From Streptomyces coelicoflavus (lineage in GTDB: Bacteria; Actinomycetota; Actinomycetes; Streptomycetales; Streptomycetaceae), in the NCBI RefSeq assembly GCF_003112555.1, contig NZ_BEWB01000013.1, positions 62,001 through 126,000 on the forward strand: a stretch of DNA of 64,000 nucleotides, written 5' to 3'. The notes below the pieces were generated by a model. The model ran no database searches and had not been told where the DNA came from. It saw only the letters and a program-made list of their open reading frames with translations. The translations under genes and the position numbers were made by a program. Numbering within the stretch: position 1 is the first letter of the stretch; each line of letters opens with the position of its first letter. Below are positions 18,868 through 28,352 of this stretch, one piece after another.

Positions 18868-21591
18868 GTGGCGAAGACAGCATCGAAGAAGACCGACAGC
18901 ACCTCCGGCGGCCGACCGCGGCTGATGCTCATGGACGGGCACTCCCTGGCGTACCGCGCGTTCTTCGCGCTGCCCGCGGAGAACTTCACGACCGCGACGG
19001 GCCAGCCGACCAACGCGATCTACGGCTTCGCGTCGATGCTGGCCAACACCTTGCGTGACGAGGCGCCCACGCACTTCGCGGTGGCGTTCGACGTCTCCCG
19101 CAAGACCTGGCGGTCCGAGGAGTTCACCGAGTACAAGGCGAACCGCTCCAAGACCCCGGACGAGTTCAAGGGGCAGGTCGAGCTGATCGGCGAGCTGCTC
19201 GACTCCATGCACGTCCCCCGGTTCGCCGTCGAGGGCTTCGAGGCGGACGACGTCATCGCCACCCTCGCCACCCAGGCCGAGGCCGAGGGCTTCGACGTGC
19301 TGATCGTCACCGGTGACCGGGACTCCTTCCAGCTGGTCAGCGAGCACACCACGGTTCTCTACCCGACCAAGGGCGTCTCCGAGCTGACCCGCTTCACCCC
19401 GGAGAAGGTCTTCGAGAAGTACGGGCTGACCCCCGCCCAGTACCCCGACTTCGCGGCGCTGCGCGGCGACCCGTCCGACAACCTGCCCGGCATCCCGGGC
19501 GTCGGCGAGAAGACGGCCGCGAAGTGGATCAACCAGTTCGGGTCCTTCGCGGAGCTGGTCGAGCGTGTCGAAGAGGTCAAGGGCAAGGCCGGGCAGAATC
19601 TGCGCGACCACCTGGAGTCGGTCAAGCTCAACCGCCGGCTCACCGAGCTGGAGCGGCGCGTCGAGCTGCCGAAGACGGTCACCGACCTGGAGCGGACGGC
19701 GTACGACCGCAAGGGCGTCGCGGTGATCCTGGACACCCTGGAGATCCGGAACCCCTCCCTGCGCGAGCGGCTCTACGCCGTGGACCCGGGCGCCGAGGAG
19801 GCCGAGGCCGCCCCGGTGGTCGCGGACGGCGTGGAGCTGGACGGCACGGTGCTCGGCACGGGCGAGCTGGCCGGCTGGCTCACCGAGCACGGCGACCGGC
19901 CGCTCGGCGTGGCCACGGTCGACACTTGGGCCCTGGGCACCGGCTCGGTCACCGAGGTCGCGCTGGCGGCGGCCGACGGCAAGGCCGCCTGGTTCGACCC
20001 GACGGAGACCGACGAGGCCGACGAGACGGCGTTCCGGGCCTGGCTCTCCGACCCGGACCGGCCGAAGGTCCTGCACAACGCCAAGGGCGCGATGCGCGTC
20101 TTCGCCGAGCACGGCTGGAGCGTCGCCGGCGTGGGTATGGACACCGCGCTCGCCGCCTACCTGGTCAAGCCCGGCCGCCGTTCCTTCGACCTGGACGCGC
20201 TGTCCCTGGAGTACCTGCACCGCGAGCTGGCCCCCGCCGCCGCGGCCGACGGACAGCTCGCCTTCGGCGCGGACGAGGGCGCCGAGGCCGAGGCGCTGAT
20301 GGTGCAGGCCCGCGCGATCCTCGACCTGGGCGAGGCCTTCGAGGGCCGCCTGGCGGACGTCGGCGCCGCCGACCTGCTGCGCGACATGGAGCTGCCCACG
20401 TCCGCGCTGCTCGCCCGCATGGAGCGGCACGGCATCGCGGCCGACCGCGAGCACCTCCAGGCGATGGAGCAGATGTTCGCGGGCGCCGTCCAGCAGGCGG
20501 TGAAGGAGGCGCACGCGGCGGCCGGACGAGAATTCAACCTGGGTTCGCCCAAGCAGCTCCAGGAGGTCCTCTTCGGCGAGCTGAACCTGCCGAAGACCAA
20601 GAAGACCAAGACCGGCTACACCACCGACGCCGACGCCCTGGCCTGGCTCGCCGCCCAGACGGACAACGAACTGCCGGTGATCATGCTCCGCCACCGCGAG
20701 CAGGCCAAGCTGCGGGTCACGGTGGAGGGCCTGATCAAGACGATCGCCGCGGACGGCCGCATCCACACCACTTTCAACCAGACGGTCGCCGCGACCGGCC
20801 GCCTCTCCTCCACGGACCCGAACCTGCAGAACATCCCGGTCCGCACCGACGAGGGACGCGCCATCCGCCGCGGCTTCGTGGTGGGCGAGGGCTTCGAGTC
20901 CCTGATGACGGCCGACTACAGCCAGATCGAGCTGCGCGTGATGGCCCACCTGTCCGAGGACGAGGGCCTGACCGAGGCGTTCACGTCCGGCGAGGACCTC
21001 CACACCACCGCGGCGGCCCAGGTCTTCTCCGTCGAGCAGTCGGCCGTGGACGCGGAGATGCGCCGCAAGATCAAGGCCATGTCCTACGGCCTGGCGTACG
21101 GCCTGTCCGCCTTCGGTCTCTCCCAGCAGCTGAACATCGAGGCGGCCGAGGCCCGCGGCCTCATGGACGCCTACTTCGAGCGCTTCGGCGGCGTACGGGA
21201 CTATCTGCGCCGGGTCGTCGACGAGGCACGGGCCACGGGCTACACGGCGACCCTCTTCGGCCGCCGCCGTTATCTGCCCGACCTCAACAGCGACAACCGC
21301 CAGCGCCGCGAGGCGGCCGAGCGCATGGCCCTGAACGCGCCGATCCAGGGCACGGCGGCCGACATCGTCAAGATCGCCATGCTCAACGTGGACAAGGCGC
21401 TGCGCGAGGCCGGCCTCAAGTCCCGCATGCTCCTCCAGGTCCACGACGAAATCGTCCTGGAGATCGCGCCGGGTGAGCGCGCGACGGCAGAGGAACTGGT
21501 CCGCCGCGAAATGGCCGACGCGGTACGGCTCAGGGTCCCCCTGGGGGTCTCGGTGGGCGCGGGCCGGGACTGGGAGTCGGCAGCGCACTAG
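18868..21591 (+). CDS. polA: DNA polymerase I
   Basis: The protein has 907 residues. The N-terminal 5'-nuclease domain shows LMLMDGHSLAYRAFFAL, FEADDVIATLA, VTGDRDSFQLV and the helix-hairpin-helix PGIPGVGEKTA. The middle domain (about 310-490) corresponds to the 3'-5' exonuclease, but where active enzymes have DTE it reads VATVDTWALG, so proofreading is probably absent, as in other actinobacteria. The polymerase domain has motif A DYSQIELRVMAHLSED, motif B RRKIKAMSYGLAYGLSAFG and motif C VHDEIVLE. It fills repair gaps and removes RNA primers. The GTG at 18868 was chosen because the promoter's -10 lies just before it. Confidence 0.96.
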   Translation: MAKTASKKTDSTSGGRPRLMLMDGHSLAYRAFFALPAENFTTATGQPTNAIYGFASMLANTLRDEAPTHFAVAFDVSRKTWRSEEFTEYKANRSKTPDEFKGQVELIGELLDSMHVPRFAVEGFEADDVIATLATQAEAEGFDVLIVTGDRDSFQLVSEHTTVLYPTKGVSELTRFTPEKVFEKYGLTPAQYPDFAALRGDPSDNLPGIPGVGEKTAAKWINQFGSFAELVERVEEVKGKAGQNLRDHLESVKLNRRLTELERRVELPKTVTDLERTAYDRKGVAVILDTLEIRNPSLRERLYAVDPGAEEAEAAPVVADGVELDGTVLGTGELAGWLTEHGDRPLGVATVDTWALGTGSVTEVALAAADGKAAWFDPTETDEADETAFRAWLSDPDRPKVLHNAKGAMRVFAEHGWSVAGVGMDTALAAYLVKPGRRSFDLDALSLEYLHRELAPAAAADGQLAFGADEGAEAEALMVQARAILDLGEAFEGRLADVGAADLLRDMELPTSALLARMERHGIAADREHLQAMEQMFAGAVQQAVKEAHAAAGREFNLGSPKQLQEVLFGELNLPKTKKTKTGYTTDADALAWLAAQTDNELPVIMLRHREQAKLRVTVEGLIKTIAADGRIHTTFNQTVAATGRLSSTDPNLQNIPVRTDEGRAIRRGFVVGEGFESLMTADYSQIELRVMAHLSEDEGLTEAFTSGEDLHTTAAAQVFSVEQSAVDAEMRRKIKAMSYGLAYGLSAFGLSQQLNIEAAEARGLMDAYFERFGGVRDYLRRVVDEARATGYTATLFGRRRYLPDLNSDNRQRREAAERMALNAPIQGTAADIVKIAMLNVDKALREAGLKSRMLLQVHDEIVLEIAPGERATAEELVRREMADAVRLRVPLGVSVGAGRDWESAAH

Positions 21592-21623
21592 CCTCCCTGC
21601 CTCCCTGCCTCCCTGCCGCCCTG
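21592..21623. repeat. Short tandem repeat after polA
   Basis: CCTCCCTG is repeated three times exactly and once as CCGCCCTG, starting directly after the polA stop codon. Confidence 0.8.
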
Positions 21624-21650
21624 CCGCTGGGGCGGCACGGGTGGGCGGTG

Positions 21651-21706
21651 GGGATCCCCCCGCTCGAGCGAAGCCGAGAGTGGGGGAGGCACCCGGCGAC
21701 GCCGGG
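21651..21706 (+). terminator. Repeat-borne terminator downstream of polA
   Basis: An interrupted stem pairs CCCCC and GCTCG with CGAG and GGGGG around a GCGAAGC centre (21655-21686); this CGCTCGAGCGAAGCCGAG word is a common Streptomyces intergenic repeat. A second perfect 6-bp hairpin, CCCGGC-GAC-GCCGGG, follows at 21692-21706. Together they are a plausible terminator for polA. Confidence 0.6.
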
Positions 21707-21868
21707 CTGCGCCCTCCCCCCCCCCGCCCCCAGCCAACGCCGGGCGGCCCTGTCGGACCGGGGGCGGCCCCCCTGTTCCACTCGGGACACCCGTGCCCCG
21801 CCCCCCCCCGTCACTCCGCTGGCCCCCGAGGAAACGCCCCGCCCCCGCTCTCCGCCGAGGATGCGGGC

Positions 21869-22255
21869 ATGGGTATACGCATGCTCCACCCCCGGACAAC
21901 ACCGGCACGGGCACGCACAGACGGACCCGCCCGCGTGCCACTCCTCCCCGTCCCGGTCTTCGCGCCGGGCGCAAGTACCGGCCGCACCCCCGCCACCCTC
22001 ACGACGGCCCTGCGGCACACCGCGAAGGACCTCCGCCGCAGCCTCGCCCGCAAGGCTCCCGCGGTCCCCGGAACCTCCGCCACCTCCGCCCCGCACGAGA
22101 CACCCGCCTGGCGCCTGTGGGCCGGCCTGGCCCGCGGTTACCTCGCCCTGACCCTCAGCCTGCTGCCCCGGCCGCGCCCCGCCCGCACCTTCACCGTCTT
22201 CGTCGCGAGCGCCGACCCTCTGGGCGCACGACGCGGAGGTACGGCTCCGTACTGA
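21869..22255 (+). CDS. Possible small hypothetical protein
   Basis: An open frame of 128 residues starts at an ATG with GAGGA about 8 bases upstream. The protein is rich in Arg, Pro, Thr and Ala, with one moderately hydrophobic stretch near residue 95 (LARGYLALTLSLLP). I recognise no domain. In DNA this GC-rich open frames arise easily by chance, and the antisense strand is also open. The main support is that the gap between polA and the transglycosylase would otherwise be more than 900 bases. Confidence 0.3.
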   Translation: MGIRMLHPRTTPARARTDGPARVPLLPVPVFAPGASTGRTPATLTTALRHTAKDLRRSLARKAPAVPGTSATSAPHETPAWRLWAGLARGYLALTLSLLPRPRPARTFTVFVASADPLGARRGGTAPY

Positions 22256-22513
22256 GCACGGCCCTGGGGCTCATATGGCCAAGTGGTGAATATCGGGCAG
22301 GAACGGGTGCCCGTGCAAAGCAAGTTGTCGTAGGGTCGCCTGCGGCACCGTACGGGTCGAACAGACGGACACCGTGCTCGGAGGAGTGCGGTGCAACCGT
22401 CGGTGCCCGACGATCGTCACAACAGGGCGGATACAGCGGGTACAACGGGCGAGCACGACAGCGGAAGACGGACGGGAAAGGACGCGCGGGCGTCCAGGGG
22501 AGGGGATCACTCT
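22256..22513. other. Leader region of the transglycosylase
   Basis: An AT-richer patch (ATATGGCCAAGTGGTGAATATCG) near 22275 is the likeliest promoter area. The reading frame of the transglycosylase stays open back to a GTG at 22391 preceded by GGAGGAG, so part of this may be translated. I looked for a ydaO (cyclic di-AMP) riboswitch and did not find its conserved core. Confidence 0.4.
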
Positions 22514-24331
22514 ATGGCGGCGCATTTCGACAGGAGGCTCCGCAAGGCGGCGGTCACCACCACCGTGGCGGCGGTCGCGGTCGCGGCCCTGTCCGCGTCC
22601 CAGGCTCCCGACGTGACGGCCGACGGCAACGGCAGACAGACCACCGCCGACAACGTGCCGACGTCCGACACACCCTCCGCGGAGAGCGCCACCGGCAACT
22701 CGCCCTACTACACCGACCTGCCGCCGCTCAACAGCCCCAGCCCCGCCCCGACCACGGGCACGCCCACCTCCCCGGGCTCGCCCGAGGCCGGCATTCCCGC
22801 GACCGTCCTCGACGCCTACAAGAAGGCCGAGGCGGAGCTGCGCCGTGCCAAGCCCGGCTGCAACCTGCCCTGGCAACTGCTCGCCGCCATCGGCAAGGTG
22901 GAGTCCGGTCAGGCCCGCGGCGGCCGCGTGGACGCGGGCGGCACCACGATCGGCAAGATCATCGGCCCGCAGCTCGACGGCAACGGCTTCGCGCTCATCA
23001 AGGACACCGACAACGGCGTCTACGACGGCAACAGCAGCTACGACAACGCCGTGGGCCCCATGCAGTTCATCCCGTCCACCTGGGCATGGGCGGGCCGCGA
23101 CGGCAACGGCGACGGCAAGGAAGACCCCAACAACGTCTACGACGCCGCGCTCGCCGCAGGCCACTACCTGTGCCGCTACGACTGGAACCTGTCCGACCAG
23201 GCCGACCTCGACCGCGCGATCCTCAGCTACAACAACTCGCAGGACTACCTGAACACGGTCCTGTCGTGGCTCGAGCACTACCGCAGGGGAACCCACGAGA
23301 TCCCGGACGGCACCGGCAGCCTCCCGGTCGGCCGCAGCGACGACACCGGCGCGGGCGCCAGTCCCGCGCCGGGCAGGACGAGCACGAGCACCCCGCCCAA
23401 GGCCCCCGGTAAGACGCCCGGCCCGGGCAAGAGCCCGAGTACGCCGCCGACGTCGGGCGAGACCACCAACCCCGGCGGTCCGAGCACCAAGCCCCCGAAG
23501 GACCCGGAGCCGCCGACCAGCACCCCCACGCCGGTCCCGACCCCCACCGACACCGTTCACCACCTGGAGAACGCCGGCGCCACGGGGCTCACCGCGACCG
23601 CGGGCGACACCTTCGCCAAGAGGATCAGCGCCCGTGCCGAGACCAAGGCCGGAGACGCCGTCGGCAAGGTGCGCATCCGCTTCACGGTCCTGGGCGACAC
23701 GGACGCCGCCTTCACCGGCGGTGACAAGTTCGCCGCGGTCACCACCGACGCCTCCGGCACCGCCGAGGCACCCGCGCTGGTGGCCGGCGAGCAGACCGGC
23801 GAGTTCACCGTCCGCGCCACGGTGATCGGCCGTACCCTCCCGGGCCTGGACTACAAGGCCACCGTCACCGAGCGCGTCGCCGACACCCTCACCCGTACCA
23901 CCGACACCGAGCTGACCTGCACGCCGGGCGGCGAGTTCGCCGACCCGGTCGCCGTGAAGGCCACGCTCAAGGGCGCGGTCGCGGACAAGGTCGCCGTCAC
24001 CGCGACGCTCATCAAGTCGGACGCCGACCCGACCGAGAACGACAAGGGTCCCTACTTCAAGGACGCCGACGGGAAGGCCGTCCGCACGCTGACCGGCCGG
24101 AAGACCGACGCCAAGGGCGTGCTGGAGCTGCCGAAGCTCTTCGCCGACGACGCCGAGGGCACGTACATCCTCCGCCTCACCACGCCGGGCGGTGGCACGC
24201 TCGACGTCACCCTGACGGTGGCCAAGGCGGCCGGAACGACACCGGAACCCTCCACCGACCCGTCCGGGACCCCTTCCGCCGGCCCGTCCGAGACGCCCAC
24301 CGCCGAACCGTCCACCGGACCGGAGGCCTAG
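22514..24331 (+). CDS. Secreted lytic transglycosylase with Ig-like C-terminal domains
   Basis: The protein has 605 residues from the ATG at 22514, which has GGAGGGG upstream and gives a Sec signal (RRLRKAAVTTTVAAVAVAAL, cleavage near ASQA). A GTG at 22391 would add 41 hydrophilic residues and is less likely. Residues 90-270 form an MltB-type (SLT_2) lytic transglycosylase domain: WQLLAAIGKVESGQARGG with the catalytic Glu, and AVGPMQFIPSTWAWAGRDGN. A Pro/Thr/Ser linker (about 270-350) leads to two Ig-like beta domains. It should cleave peptidoglycan glycan strands outside the membrane during growth or sporulation. Confidence 0.88.
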   Translation: MAAHFDRRLRKAAVTTTVAAVAVAALSASQAPDVTADGNGRQTTADNVPTSDTPSAESATGNSPYYTDLPPLNSPSPAPTTGTPTSPGSPEAGIPATVLDAYKKAEAELRRAKPGCNLPWQLLAAIGKVESGQARGGRVDAGGTTIGKIIGPQLDGNGFALIKDTDNGVYDGNSSYDNAVGPMQFIPSTWAWAGRDGNGDGKEDPNNVYDAALAAGHYLCRYDWNLSDQADLDRAILSYNNSQDYLNTVLSWLEHYRRGTHEIPDGTGSLPVGRSDDTGAGASPAPGRTSTSTPPKAPGKTPGPGKSPSTPPTSGETTNPGGPSTKPPKDPEPPTSTPTPVPTPTDTVHHLENAGATGLTATAGDTFAKRISARAETKAGDAVGKVRIRFTVLGDTDAAFTGGDKFAAVTTDASGTAEAPALVAGEQTGEFTVRATVIGRTLPGLDYKATVTERVADTLTRTTDTELTCTPGGEFADPVAVKATLKGAVADKVAVTATLIKSDADPTENDKGPYFKDADGKAVRTLTGRKTDAKGVLELPKLFADDAEGTYILRLTTPGGGTLDVTLTVAKAAGTTPEPSTDPSGTPSAGPSETPTAEPSTGPEA

Positions 24332-24338
24332 GCCGCCC

Positions 24339-24370
24339 GGCCCGGCGGGCGCCCTCCGCCCCGCCGGGCC
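24339..24370. terminator. Bidirectional terminator
   Basis: GGCCCGGCGGG pairs perfectly with CCCGCCGGGCC (11 bp) around a 10-base loop, between the convergent transglycosylase and hrpB genes. Confidence 0.8.
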
Positions 24371-24377
24371 GTCGCGG

Positions 24378-27047
24378 TCACCTGCCGAGCCGGGCCTTCG
24401 TGTACCGCGTCGGCTCCGCCGTGGCCGGGTCCTCGGGCCACGGGTGCTTCGGATACCGGCCGCGCAGCTCCGCCCGTACGCCCTTGTATCCGTCCCTCCA
24501 GAACGAGGCCAGGTCCGCCGTGACCGCGGCGGGACGGCCGGCGGGGGAGAGAAGATGCACGAGGAGCGGCACCCCGGCGACCTCCGGTGACCGCTGGAGC
24601 CCGAACATCTCCTGCAGCTTCACCGCGAGCACGGGCTGTTCGGGGTCGGCATAGTCGATCCGGATCCTGGACCCACTGGGGACGGCGATCCGCTCGGGGG
24701 CCAGCTCGTCGAGGCGCGCCGCCTCCCCGGAGGCCCAGGGCAGCAGCCGGGTCAGCGCCTCCGCGGCGTCGATCCGCCCCAGGTCGGACCGCCGCCGGGC
24801 CCGGCTCAGCTCGGGCTCCAGCCACTCGTCCGCGCGCGCGAGGAGCGCGTCGTCGGTGACGTCCGGCCAGGGCTCACCCAGGTGGCTCCGCAGGAACGCG
24901 AGCCGTCGGCGCAGCAGTTCCGCGTCCGCCGACCGGCGCAGCAGCCCGAACCCCTCCCGCCGCAACCCCTCCAGCAGCGCGCCCCGCACGAGACCGGGGT
25001 CGGCGGCGGAAAGGGGCCGCACCGCCAGCTCCACGGCCCCGAGCCGCTCGACACGCCGGGCCACCACGTCGCCGTCGGCCCAGTGCACCTCGTCCCGTTC
25101 CGTCAGCAGTGCCCCGGCCGCGAGCCGGGCGGTGTCCTCGTCGACGACCGCACCGAGCTGCACGCGCGCGTGCCCCCTTCCCACGGGCCGGTCGGCCACG
25201 GCCACGGCGATCCACGGCGCCCCGCGCAGCGCGGACGCCTCCGGCAGCTCCGCCCGGGTGCCGGACACCATCAGATACGAACCGCCGTCCTTCCTGGCCA
25301 CCCGTTCGGGAAACGCCAGGGCGGCCACCAGTCCGGCGAGAGCCTCCTCGCCCACCCGCCGTCCGCGTCCACCGCCCCGGCCCTCCACGGCGCCCCGCAG
25401 CCGCCGCACCTCGGCCCGCCACCGCGCCGCGTACGCGTCCCCGCCGCGCCGAGCGGCCCGCAGGACGGCCGGGAGGTCGTCCCCGTACTCCCGAGGCGCC
25501 TCCTCACTCAGCAGCCCCACCACCTCGGCCACCACCTCACCCACCCCGGCTCCCCGGCCCTCGAAGCCGCCGGTCCGGTCATCGCCTGCGGCGGCGGTGT
25601 GCGTCCCGGCGATGCCCGCCCGGGGGGAGGCCGTCCCGGGGGCGTCCGTCGTGGAGGGGGCCGCTCCGGCCGCGTCCGCCCCGGAGCCGCCGGCCCTGGA
25701 AGCGCTCAGCTCCTCCGCGTCCAGGAGCGCCCGGCCCAGCCGGGGGTGCAGCCCGAGGCGGGCCAGCCGTGCGCCCCGCTCCGTCGCCCGGCCGGCCGGA
25801 TCCACCGCGCCGACCGCCTCCAGCACCGACCGGGCGGCCGCCATCGCCCCGCCCGGCGGCGGATCGAGCAGCGCCAGACCCGACGCGTCCGGGTCGCCCC
25901 AGCAAGCCGCCTGCAACGCGAACGCCGTCAGGTCGGCCACCTTGATCTCCGGCGCCGGGAACCGCGGCAGACGGGCGTCCTCCGCCTCCGCCCAGCAGCG
26001 GTACACCACCCCCGGGGCCTCACGGCCGGCCCGGCCCGCCCGCTGCCGCGCCGCCGCCCGCGAGGCCCGTACCGTCGCCAGCGCGCTCAGCCCGCGCGCG
26101 TGATCCACGCGCGGCTCCCGCGCGAGGCCCGCGTCCACGACCACCCGCACGCCCGGAACCGTCAGCGACGACTCGGCCACCGAGGTCGCCAGCACCACCC
26201 TGCGGCGCGCCCCGGGCGCCAGCACGGCGTCCTGTACGGCCGCGGGTGCCCGGCCGTGCACCTGGAGCACGTCGACGTCCCCGAGCGCCCCCAGATGCCC
26301 GGCGACACGGGAGATCTCGCCGACCCCCGGCAGGAAACACAGCACGTCCCCGTCCCGCTCGGCCAGCGCCCGCCGCACCACCGACGCCACGTGCGCGAGC
26401 AGGGCCGGGTCCACCCGCATCCCGTGCGGCGGCCGCACGGGACGCGCCGGTGGCGCCCACACGGCCTCGACGGGATACGACACACCCGGCGCCTCGACGA
26501 CCGGCGCGCCGCCCAGCAGCCGGGACCAGCCCTCCGCGTCGGTCGTGGCCGACGCGGCCACCAGCCGCAGCTCGGGCCGCAGGGCCTGCCGCACGTCCCA
26601 CAGGAACGCGGCCGTCGTGTCCGCGTCCAGATGCCGCTCGTGGCACTCGTCCAGCACCACCACGTCGACGCCCGTCAGCTCCTGGTCCCGCTGGAGCCGC
26701 TGGAGCAGCACACCGGTCGTGACGACCTCCACGCGCGCGTGGCGCCCGACCACCCGTTCACCGCGCACCGTGTACCCGACGTGCTCGCCCGGCTTCTCGC
26801 CCAGCAGCCACGCCATCCGCCGCGCCGCCGCCCGCGCCGCGATCCGCCGCGGCTCGGCGACGACCACCCGCCGCGCGGGAGCCTCCTCCCCGCCCAGCAG
26901 CCCGGCCAGCGCCAGCGGCACCAGCGTCGTCTTGCCGGTGCCGGGCGGCGCGACCAGCACCGCGGTGCCGGGCCCCTCCAGGGCGTCGTGCAGCGCGGGC
27001 AGGGCGCCGCGCACGGGCAGCGCGTCCAGGGCGTCGTAACGGATCAT
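24378..27047 (-). CDS. hrpB: ATP-dependent helicase HrpB
   Basis: The protein has 889 residues. DEAH/RHA helicase motifs run in order: motif I APPGTGKTTLVPLAL, Ia VVVAEPRRIAARAAARRMA, motif II DECHERHLDADTT (DECH, typical of HrpB), motif III ASATTDA, motif V/VI TSVAESSLTVPGVRVVVDAG and QRAGRAGRE. HA2 and HrpB C-terminal domains follow. An Ala/Pro/Thr-rich insert near residues 440-500 (TTDAPGTASPRAG) looks species-specific and disordered. HrpB is an RNA helicase of unknown substrate in bacteria. Confidence 0.93.
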   Translation of the reverse strand: MIRYDALDALPVRGALPALHDALEGPGTAVLVAPPGTGKTTLVPLALAGLLGGEEAPARRVVVAEPRRIAARAAARRMAWLLGEKPGEHVGYTVRGERVVGRHARVEVVTTGVLLQRLQRDQELTGVDVVVLDECHERHLDADTTAAFLWDVRQALRPELRLVAASATTDAEGWSRLLGGAPVVEAPGVSYPVEAVWAPPARPVRPPHGMRVDPALLAHVASVVRRALAERDGDVLCFLPGVGEISRVAGHLGALGDVDVLQVHGRAPAAVQDAVLAPGARRRVVLATSVAESSLTVPGVRVVVDAGLAREPRVDHARGLSALATVRASRAAARQRAGRAGREAPGVVYRCWAEAEDARLPRFPAPEIKVADLTAFALQAACWGDPDASGLALLDPPPGGAMAAARSVLEAVGAVDPAGRATERGARLARLGLHPRLGRALLDAEELSASRAGGSGADAAGAAPSTTDAPGTASPRAGIAGTHTAAAGDDRTGGFEGRGAGVGEVVAEVVGLLSEEAPREYGDDLPAVLRAARRGGDAYAARWRAEVRRLRGAVEGRGGGRGRRVGEEALAGLVAALAFPERVARKDGGSYLMVSGTRAELPEASALRGAPWIAVAVADRPVGRGHARVQLGAVVDEDTARLAAGALLTERDEVHWADGDVVARRVERLGAVELAVRPLSAADPGLVRGALLEGLRREGFGLLRRSADAELLRRRLAFLRSHLGEPWPDVTDDALLARADEWLEPELSRARRRSDLGRIDAAEALTRLLPWASGEAARLDELAPERIAVPSGSRIRIDYADPEQPVLAVKLQEMFGLQRSPEVAGVPLLVHLLSPAGRPAAVTADLASFWRDGYKGVRAELRGRYPKHPWPEDPATAEPTRYTKARLGR

Positions 27048-27123
27048 GCCCCCAGTGTCGTACGTCCGCGAAACCGCCCTCCACGCGCGCGTGGACCCGC
27101 ACCCGGGCCGATGCCGCCGCGGC

Positions 27124-28128
27124 TCAGTCGCGCTCGCAGACGAAGATCGCCGTCCCCGGGATCAGATGCCCGCGCAGCGGCGACCAGCCGCCCCACTCCG
27201 AGGTGTTCCACTCCGGCCACTCCGGCTCCACGAGGTCCACCAGCCGGAACCCCGACGTCACCACGTCCCGCACCCGGTCGCCGAGCGTCCTGTGGTGCTC
27301 GACGTACACCGCGAGGCCCTCGTCGTCCTGCTCCACGTACGGCGTGCGGTCGAAGTACGACGCGGACACCGACAGCCCCTCGGGCCCGGGCTCGTCCGGG
27401 AACGACCAGCGCAGCGGGTGCGTGACCGAGAAGACGAAGCGGCCGCCGGGCCGCAGCACCCGGTGCACCTCCCGCAGCACCAGCCGCGGGTCGGCGACGA
27501 ACGGCAGCGCCCCGTACGCCGAGCACGCCAGGTCGAACGAGCCGTCCGCGAAGGGCAGGACCGTCGCGTCGGCACACACCAGGGGGAACGAGCCGCCGAT
27601 GCGCAGGGCGTGCTGGAGCTGGCGGTGGGAGAGGTCCAGTGCCACCGGGCGGGCACCCTGGGCGGTCAGCCACCGCGAGCACTGGGCGGCGCCGGCCCCG
27701 ATCTCCAGGACGTCCTTGCCCTTCAGGTCCTCCGGCGGGCCGAGCAGCTCGGCCTCCACCTCGTCCAGCCCCTCGGGACACCACACGAAGCGGTCGTCGC
27801 CGAGGAAGGTGCCGTGCTCGGTCTGGTACTCGTCCGCGTTCCGGTCCCACCAGCCGCGGTTGGCGCGGGAACTCTCCGTGACACCGGCGGCACGCCGGGT
27901 GGCCTCGGGTTCTGGTCCTTCGGCTCCCTCGGCCCCGGATGCGACCCCGGATACGGCTTCGGACGTTGCGGGCTCTTGGATGACCGGCTCCCTCGTACTA
28001 GTCTGCGGGCTCTTCCGTGCCGCCGCCCGCGTGTCGCGCAAGGGGCGTCCAGGGCTCCGTGTGGCCTCGGGAGACGGCTTTTGTGCCGGGTATGCGACGA
28101 TCCGCCCCGGGTGTGCGGCTTCGCGCAT
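27124..28128 (-). CDS. SAM-dependent class I methyltransferase
   Basis: The protein has 334 residues from the ATG at 28128. The start is uncertain because the first 85 or so residues are low-complexity (Pro, Ala, Glu) and the frame continues upstream. The methyltransferase core begins at RGWWDRNADEYQTEHG; motif I is VLEIGAGAAQCSRWL, motif II VCADATVLPFADGSFDLA, motif III LREVHRVLRPGGRFVFSVTHP. This arrangement is typical of small-molecule methyltransferases of the UbiE/Methyltransf_11 type. The substrate is unknown. It is divergent from rpsA. Confidence 0.8.
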   Translation of the reverse strand: MREAAHPGRIVAYPAQKPSPEATRSPGRPLRDTRAAARKSPQTSTREPVIQEPATSEAVSGVASGAEGAEGPEPEATRRAAGVTESSRANRGWWDRNADEYQTEHGTFLGDDRFVWCPEGLDEVEAELLGPPEDLKGKDVLEIGAGAAQCSRWLTAQGARPVALDLSHRQLQHALRIGGSFPLVCADATVLPFADGSFDLACSAYGALPFVADPRLVLREVHRVLRPGGRFVFSVTHPLRWSFPDEPGPEGLSVSASYFDRTPYVEQDDEGLAVYVEHHRTLGDRVRDVVTSGFRLVDLVEPEWPEWNTSEWGGWSPLRGHLIPGTAIFVCERD

Positions 28129-28352
28129 TGACCCTGCCCGGCTGCCCCCGTATGCTACAAGTTGCGCTGCGGGCCTGCGCACCTCAGACGTAGCAGGTCG
28201 CGCTCGCATCTGTTGTATGTCCCCTCGGTTCTCGAGGTGTCACCCCTGGTTTCGGTGACGCTTCCTAAGCTGTCCGGCTTCTTCAGAGCGAAACGGGCTC
28301 CCGGCGCAAGCAGTACCTACGACTCAATGTCCGTACCGGAGCCCTTTCCCAC

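Noticed and set aside
18841..21588. A 915-codon open frame on the minus strand opposite polA
   Set aside because: It is an exact antisense shadow of polA. Its product is a Val/Gly/Leu/Arg-rich sequence with no domain, as expected in high-GC DNA.
22256..22513. ydaO (cyclic di-AMP) riboswitch before the transglycosylase
   Set aside because: Such switches control many Streptomyces cell-wall hydrolases, so I looked, but the conserved cores are not present.
22391..22513. GTG at 22391 as the transglycosylase start
   Set aside because: It has a good ribosome-binding site, but it would place 41 hydrophilic residues before the signal peptide. I kept it as an alternative.
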